From an uncultured Collinsella sp. (GTDB lineage Bacteria; Actinomycetota; Coriobacteriia; Coriobacteriales; Coriobacteriaceae): a stretch of 20,549 bases of DNA. Shown here in pieces: positions 16,653 through 20,549 of the stretch. Every line of letters begins with the position of its first letter. Position 1 is the first letter of the stretch. Where the stretch lies: the NCBI GenBank assembly GCA_900550735.1, contig URTD01000014.1, forward strand, positions 1 to 20,549, written 5' to 3'. Under the pieces are notes generated by a model. That model was not told the origin of the DNA. It worked only from the letters and a program-made list of their open reading frames with translations, and ran no database searches. The position numbers were made by a program, and so were the translations under genes.

Positions 16653-16696
16653 CACATTCAACAATAATTTTGATAATAATTCGAAAGGAAATAGGC

Positions 16697-17761
16697 ATGA
16701 ACAACAGCCTCCGCGGTCGCGACTACATCAACATCCATGATCTCTCCTCCGAGGATTTCCGCTATCTCATCGATCTTGCCTGGAACCTTAAGGCTCAGAA
16801 GAAGTCTGGTGTCGACCAGCGCTACTTCCCCGGCAAAAACGTCCTCGCCAACTTTGAGTGGGGCTCGACCCGTACTCGTTGCGCATTCGAGACCTCCTGC
16901 AACGATTTGGGCATGGGCTTCACTTATCTGACCAACTCCCACATGGGTGACTGCGAGACCGTCAAGGACGCCATGCGCGTCTTTAACGGCATGTATGATC
17001 TCATCGTCTATCGCGCACAGAAGGACGAGCAGTTCCTCTATGACGTCGCCGACCTGGTTGACATCCCGGTCATCAATGCCCTTACTCTCGGCGATCACCC
17101 GACTCAGATGCTCGCTGACGCTCTTACGATGGAAGAGCAATGGGGCGGTTTGCGTACGAGCCGCGGCAAGAAGATGGCTTTCGTTGGCAACTGCGCCGGC
17201 GCCCCGGTGTGGTATGGCCGTCTGTGCGCTATGCTCGACATGGACTTCCTCGCCATCGGCCCCGACGACCTCCGTCATCAGATGTGCAAGGAAATGATCG
17301 AAGAGGTGGAGGCCTGCTACGCCAAGTACGCTCCCAATAGGACCTTTACCATCACCTCTGACCTCGATGCCCTGGATGGCGTTGACGTTATCGTTACCGA
17401 GGAGTGGCGCTACATCAACCCCGAGTGCGGCGAAGAGGTTCTGGATCCCGACGACTACAACTCCTGGCTGGGCGATGCCGAGTCTTTGTACCCCTATCGC
17501 GTCACCAGCGAGCTGTGCAAGCGCACCAACAATCCCGACATCTTCTGCATGCATGAGCTTCCCTCTGTCCATAACGCAGATCACCGTGTCGGCAAAATGC
17601 TCCTCGACCAGTGCAAGAACGACCTCCATCGCGAAATCATCACCGAGGGCTTTGAGATTGCCGACGAGTGCTTTGAGGCCAACGCTTCGGTCATCTTCCG
17701 TGAGGCAGAGAACCGTCAGCACACCATCAAGGCCGTTATGTGTGCCCTTCTGGGTCTCTAG
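16697..17761 (+). CDS. Divergent aspartate/ornithine-carbamoyltransferase-family enzyme
   Basis: A 354-residue transcarbamylase. The carbamoyl-phosphate site is intact: STRTR (57-61) and HPTQ (134-137), and the C-terminal family motif EAENRQHTIKAVM is present. The amino-acceptor side is unusual. Where ornithine enzymes have HCLP it has HELP (286-289, in CMHELPS), and the SMG loop is replaced by VTEEWRYINPECGEE (233-247). Ornithine is therefore unlikely. Next to a deiminase it would run in the phosphorolytic direction, turning the N-carbamoyl product into an amine and carbamoyl phosphate, as putrescine carbamoyltransferase does, but I cannot name the acceptor. Start: ATG 16697 with AAAGGA 7 bases upstream. 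The MFS gene follows after 11 bp, so the two are coupled. No carbamate kinase is in the window. Confidence 0.88.
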   Translation: MNNSLRGRDYINIHDLSSEDFRYLIDLAWNLKAQKKSGVDQRYFPGKNVLANFEWGSTRTRCAFETSCNDLGMGFTYLTNSHMGDCETVKDAMRVFNGMYDLIVYRAQKDEQFLYDVADLVDIPVINALTLGDHPTQMLADALTMEEQWGGLRTSRGKKMAFVGNCAGAPVWYGRLCAMLDMDFLAIGPDDLRHQMCKEMIEEVEACYAKYAPNRTFTITSDLDALDGVDVIVTEEWRYINPECGEEVLDPDDYNSWLGDAESLYPYRVTSELCKRTNNPDIFCMHELPSVHNADHRVGKMLLDQCKNDLHREIITEGFEIADECFEANASVIFREAENRQHTIKAVMCALLGL

Positions 17762-17772
17762 GAGTTGTATCA

Positions 17773-19038
17773 ATGGAAAATGCAAAGTTAAAGAGCAGCA
17801 AGGTTTACGCATGGGTTCTCGTAATCGCGCTCGGCCTTATGTCTGCCGGCACGACCGGATCCTATAGCGTCATCGCGGGCTCCTTCGTCGCACCCGTGTG
17901 CGAGGAGTTCGGGTTTGACTATTCCATCTTCTCGTATTACTTCACCGCAACGCTCATTGGTCTTGCGGCAGCTCTTCCGTTTGTCGGAAAACTCATTCCC
18001 AAGGTCGTTGGCAAGGTTTGGCTCCCCGTTGTCGAGCTTATTTTGCTTGCTGCCGGCGCAGGCATGGCCTTCTACACCGAAGTCTGGATGTTCATCGCCG
18101 CTGGCGCCCTGATTGGCGTTTGCTTCGCCTTCACCACCGGCGTCGCCATGTCCGACGTTATTGACCAGTGGTTCAAAAAATCTGGTGGCCTGGCAATCGG
18201 TCTCGCTTGGGCAGTGAACTCGATTTACATGCTCATCATGAGCCCCGTCATCACCTCTGTCATCGAGGCCGCTGGCTGGAGGACTGGCTATCTGGTGCTC
18301 GCTGGCGTCTCCGCCGTGCTCATTCTCCCCGCTTCCGTCCTGATTATTCGCTATAAGCCTCAGGACAAGGGCATGCTGCCCTATGGCTACGTCGAGGGCG
18401 AGACGGTCACCGAGACCGAGGAGACGACCGAGGATAGCACGCGTGGCGTTAGCTATGCGCGCGCCATTAAGTCGCCTGCCTTCTTCTTCTGCATCGGCTT
18501 CCTCTGTCTCGTTCAGCTCACTTGCTGCATGAACCAGCTCTTCCCGACGTATGCTTCCGAGGTTGGTTTTAGCCCCATGGTGGGCGGCTTCATGGTATCC
18601 GCTGCATCGCTCTTCGATCTGTTCCTCAATCCGATCGTCGGCACCACTTGCGATAGGTTCGGCAGCACGAAGGCCATTCTGGGCTGGCTCGCTGTCTCCA
18701 TCCTCTCCTTTGTCATGCTCATGATGAGCAGCGGCAACTCGACGCTCAGCATCCTCGCAGCAGGCGTGAACGACGTAATGTACGTCATCGCTGGCACTGC
18801 CCTGACCGTTTTGGTTATGGATGTCTTTGGCTCCCGCGATTTCGGTCGAATCTTCGCGCTGATCTGCTCCGTGGGCTATATCGTCGGCGCCTTTGGCATG
18901 CCCGTTATGATGAAGGTCTATGAGCTTGTCGGCTCCTTCCAGGGCGTCTTCATCTTCTGCATCGCATGCAACGTTATTATCGGCCTGTTCTTGCTGCTGG
19001 CAAAAAAGACTGGTAAGAACCTCTCCTGGGACGAATAG
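17773..19038 (+). CDS. MFS transporter, OxlT-like (second paralog)
   Basis: A 421-residue carrier with about 12 transmembrane segments and a charged middle loop (about residues 210-235, rich in Glu and Thr). ATG 17773 follows GGAG, which overlaps the transcarbamylase stop, so translation is coupled. The protein is a close paralog of the MFS at 13114-14394, but its codons are GC-rich like those of the surrounding genes. As the last gene of the deiminase operon it most likely brings in the guanidino substrate or exchanges it for the amine product. Known agmatine operons usually use an amino-acid/polyamine (APC-type) antiporter, so an MFS carrier is a departure. Substrate unknown. Confidence 0.9.
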   Translation: MENAKLKSSKVYAWVLVIALGLMSAGTTGSYSVIAGSFVAPVCEEFGFDYSIFSYYFTATLIGLAAALPFVGKLIPKVVGKVWLPVVELILLAAGAGMAFYTEVWMFIAAGALIGVCFAFTTGVAMSDVIDQWFKKSGGLAIGLAWAVNSIYMLIMSPVITSVIEAAGWRTGYLVLAGVSAVLILPASVLIIRYKPQDKGMLPYGYVEGETVTETEETTEDSTRGVSYARAIKSPAFFFCIGFLCLVQLTCCMNQLFPTYASEVGFSPMVGGFMVSAASLFDLFLNPIVGTTCDRFGSTKAILGWLAVSILSFVMLMMSSGNSTLSILAAGVNDVMYVIAGTALTVLVMDVFGSRDFGRIFALICSVGYIVGAFGMPVMMKVYELVGSFQGVFIFCIACNVIIGLFLLLAKKTGKNLSWDE

Positions 19039-19088
19039 TTCGATTCGTCTTAGACATACGCTGTAGGGCTTAACCTGCAGCCGCTTTG

Positions 19089-19117
19089 GGGCATCGACTA
19101 ACATCGGTGCCCTTTTT
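19089..19117 (+). terminator. Rho-independent terminator after the deiminase operon
   Basis: A 9 bp stem GGGCATCGA/TCGGTGCCC (19089-19097 and 19104-19112, one G-T wobble) with the loop CTAACA is followed by five T. It lies 50 bp after the second MFS stop. Confidence 0.88.
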
Positions 19118-19124
19118 CATCGAA

Positions 19125-19153
19125 TGTGACAAAGGAGCAGCCACTTTGTCACA
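19125..19153. repeat. Palindromic intergenic repeat, copy 2
   Basis: Arms TGTGACAAAG (19125-19134) and CTTTGTCACA (19144-19153) are perfect; the centre is altered compared with copy 1. It is followed by TTGAG, as is copy 1. It marks the left side of the fold-back element. Confidence 0.82.
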
Positions 19154-19170
19154 TTGAGTGGCATGTAAAT

Positions 19171-19353
19171 CGAGGTCTAATACTTTTCCGAGAAGTGAAC
19201 GGCCATACTTGGACCTCCGAAGCATCGACATTTTTAGACGTCAAACCCGCAGGATTTGGCTGGCAAAACCGCAGGAAATTGCATCTCGAAAGTGCCGATG
19301 CTTCGGGGGCCCGTTTTCACTCGTTCACTTCTCGGGAAAAGTATTAAACCTCG
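19171..19353. repeat. Long fold-back (inverted-repeat) element, about 183 bp
   Basis: Outer arms 19171-19201 and 19322-19353 are complementary over about 31 bp, with one mismatch and one bulged base. Inner arms 19217-19230 and 19293-19306 (CCGAAGCATCG core) pair over 14 bp with one mismatch. The centre repeats CCGCAGGA directly (about 19248 and 19269). Transcribed, it would fold into one long interrupted hairpin. Short open frames across it are a by-product. It could be a MITE, a REP-type composite or a structured RNA; no transposase is present. The bases from 19354 to 19437 hold nothing I can identify. Confidence 0.82.
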
Positions 19354-19437
19354 TTGTATGGGGTGCGGCTGGAGGGTGGTCATCGTTCAGTAGCTACCTC
19401 TTCCTTGTGAATCGCCTGGAGCGCAAGGCATAATGCA

Positions 19438-19464
19438 TGTGACAAAGGGACGGCCCCTTTGTTG
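19438..19464. repeat. Palindromic intergenic repeat, copy 3
   Basis: TGTGACAAAGGG (from 19438) is followed by a partly degenerate return arm, CCCCTTTGTTG (19454-19464). It is the same family as 12939-12967 and 19125-19153, and lies 22 bp before the dihydrouridine synthase start. With copy 2 it brackets the fold-back element. Confidence 0.75.
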
Positions 19465-19486
19465 TGTTGATATGAGAGAAGAGTAG

Positions 19487-20440
19487 ATGATCCTTTCGCT
19501 GGCCCCTATGGAGGGGATTACCGGGCATGTGTTCCGTCGCGTGCATGCGGAGTGCTTCGGTGCGCTCGATTGCTATTACACGCCGTTTTTGCCGCCGCCG
19601 CGGGTGGGAAACCGCTTTGGCGGCAAGGCGTTTAAGGAGATCGATCCTGCCAATAACCAGGGGCTCAACGTGGTGCCTCAGCTGATGTCCAAGAACGCGG
19701 ACGAGTTTGTGTGGGCGGCACAGGTGCTCGCCGACATGGGCTACCGCGAGGTCAATCTCAACCTGGGTTGCCCTTCGGGAACGGTTGTCGCCAAGGGCAA
19801 GGGCTCGGGTTTCTTGCGCAATCTCGACGAGCTCGAGGCGTTCTTAAGCGATGTGTGCGAGCGGTCGCCGTTGCCGGTGTCGGTAAAGACCAGGCTGGGG
19901 CTGGAGAATGACGACGAATACGAGCGCGTGCTCGATCTGTATTGCCGCATGCCGTTGGCAGAGCTGATCGTGCATCCGCGCGTACAGAAGGACCGCTATA
20001 CGGGCTCGCCGCGCAAAGAGTTTTATGGCGAGACGCTGGAGCGTGCGCCGTTCCCCGTGGCCTATAACGGTGACATTTTTGATCTTGAGGATATGGACGC
20101 GCTGGTGGAGGCCTATCCCGGCACGCGCCATGTGATGTTGGGGCGTGGCCTGCTCGCGAACCCCGCTCTGGCTCGCATGGTCAAGGGCGGCCCTGCTGCA
20201 ACGGCTGCTGAGCTGCAGCGCTTCCACGACACGCTGTTTGCGGCATATGCAGAAGAGATTGGCGGCAATGCGGTCTTCCGCATGAAGGAGTGGTGGTTCT
20301 ACGCCAAGTGCGCTTTCGCTGATCCCGCTACCGTCCACAAGATCGTACGCAAGACCAAAAAGGTCGACGAATACCGCGCTGCCGTCGAGCGCGTCTTTCG
20401 TGAACAGCCGCTTGCACCCACAGCTCGCTTCCACGGCTAA
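19487..20440 (+). CDS. dus: tRNA-dihydrouridine synthase
   Basis: A 317-residue FMN enzyme that reduces uridine to dihydrouridine in tRNA with NADPH. The N-terminus LAPMEGITG is the usual FMN-binding start of the Dus barrel. The active-site cysteine is Cys95 in NLNLGCPSG, followed by a Dus-type glycine-rich segment (KGKGSGFLRN). Later landmarks are VSVKTRLG, LIVHPRVQKDRYTG, VAYNGDIF and the phosphate-binding MLGRGLLANP. The C-terminal 80 residues are the helical tRNA-binding domain. ATG 19487 has a GAGAAGAG ribosome site. It is a housekeeping gene unrelated to the operon upstream. I cannot assign it to DusA, DusB or DusC by eye. Confidence 0.93.
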   Translation: MILSLAPMEGITGHVFRRVHAECFGALDCYYTPFLPPPRVGNRFGGKAFKEIDPANNQGLNVVPQLMSKNADEFVWAAQVLADMGYREVNLNLGCPSGTVVAKGKGSGFLRNLDELEAFLSDVCERSPLPVSVKTRLGLENDDEYERVLDLYCRMPLAELIVHPRVQKDRYTGSPRKEFYGETLERAPFPVAYNGDIFDLEDMDALVEAYPGTRHVMLGRGLLANPALARMVKGGPAATAAELQRFHDTLFAAYAEEIGGNAVFRMKEWWFYAKCAFADPATVHKIVRKTKKVDEYRAAVERVFREQPLAPTARFHG

Positions 20441-20441
20441 C

Positions 20442-20497
20442 TAGTCATCGGGGGCGTTCTTTAACGACTGGTCATTTAAGGACGTCCCCAACGACTA
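20442..20497. repeat. Imperfect inverted repeat after dus
   Basis: Arms 20442-20463 and about 20476-20497 (TAGTC outer ends; GGGG pairing with CCCC in the middle) pair over about 20 bp with a few mismatches and wobbles. It starts two bases after the dus stop and is not followed by a T-run. It may still shape the 3' end of the message. It is unrelated in sequence to the GACAAAGGG repeats. Bases 20498-20549 show no gene. Confidence 0.7.
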
Positions 20498-20549
20498 TGT
20501 AGCAAAAACATGTACACCAGCATCCAAAGATGTCGAAAAATGTCGACTT

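Noticed and set aside
15284..19104. Long minus-strand frames (15284-16540, 16658-17812, 17788-19104)
   Set aside because: Each mirrors a clearly identified plus-strand gene of the deiminase operon and has no recognisable protein features.
19126..19433. Small open frames of 73 and 91 codons
   Set aside because: They lie within the fold-back repeat, share no family features and lack a good ribosome site.
12939..19464. The three GACAAAGGG palindromes as a CRISPR array
   Set aside because: The copies are far apart or irregularly spaced, degenerate, and have no uniform spacers or cas genes.

Overview
The window looks like a chromosomal piece from a high-GC, Gram-positive gut actinobacterium of the class Coriobacteriia, most likely Collinsella or a close relative. 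This rests on base composition, codon use, the style of the lipoprotein and surface-protein signals, the gene families present, and the palindromic intergenic repeats. It is an inference from sequence alone. No rRNA, tRNA, CRISPR array, transposase or phage gene was found.

Layout. (1) Positions 1-4261, minus strand: a very large secreted surface protein, cut off by the left edge. It is split by a frame change at a T7 tract (coding strand; 2755-2761). The first 502 codons carry a twin-arginine-type signal peptide. After the frame change a stop-free frame of more than 900 codons runs to the window edge and ends in a Ser/Gly spacer and an LAGTG sortase-like motif. A LuxR-type regulator with a helical sensor region (4417-5421) lies just upstream. 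(2) 5490-7312, minus strand: an OmpR-type response regulator and its histidine kinase, overlapping by 4 bp. (3) 7400-9444, plus strand, divergent from the two-component genes: a redox operon. It contains a 49-residue CXXC protein of the CD1871A type, a NapH/NosR-like membrane polyferredoxin that is frameshifted here, and a TlpA-like thioredoxin lipoprotein. It closes with a good terminator. (4) 9699-12938: a single-chain MacB/FtsX-type ABC exporter with an unusually large extracytoplasmic domain.

(5) 12996-19038: the most interesting region. It is a self-contained module: an MFS transporter, a convergently placed TetR repressor, and an operon of an agmatine-deiminase-family enzyme, a divergent transcarbamylase and a second MFS transporter closely related to the first. 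Four similar palindromes (12996-13013, 13064-13082, 15188-15203, 15239-15257) sit in the two promoter regions and are probably TetR operators linking all five genes into one regulon. The transcarbamylase keeps the carbamoyl-phosphate motifs STRTR and HPTQ. It has HELP in place of HCLP and lacks the ornithine SMG loop, so its substrate is probably not ornithine. The likely pathway is: guanidino compound in, deimination to a carbamoyl compound and ammonia, phosphorolysis to carbamoyl phosphate and an amine, product out. No carbamate kinase gene is present in the window.

(6) 19125-20549: a repeat-rich gap with three palindromes and a long fold-back element, then a tRNA-dihydrouridine synthase and another imperfect inverted repeat.

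Two apparent frameshifts in one window, both at or near short homopolymers, mean that sequencing or assembly error must be excluded before either gene is called broken or phase-variable.
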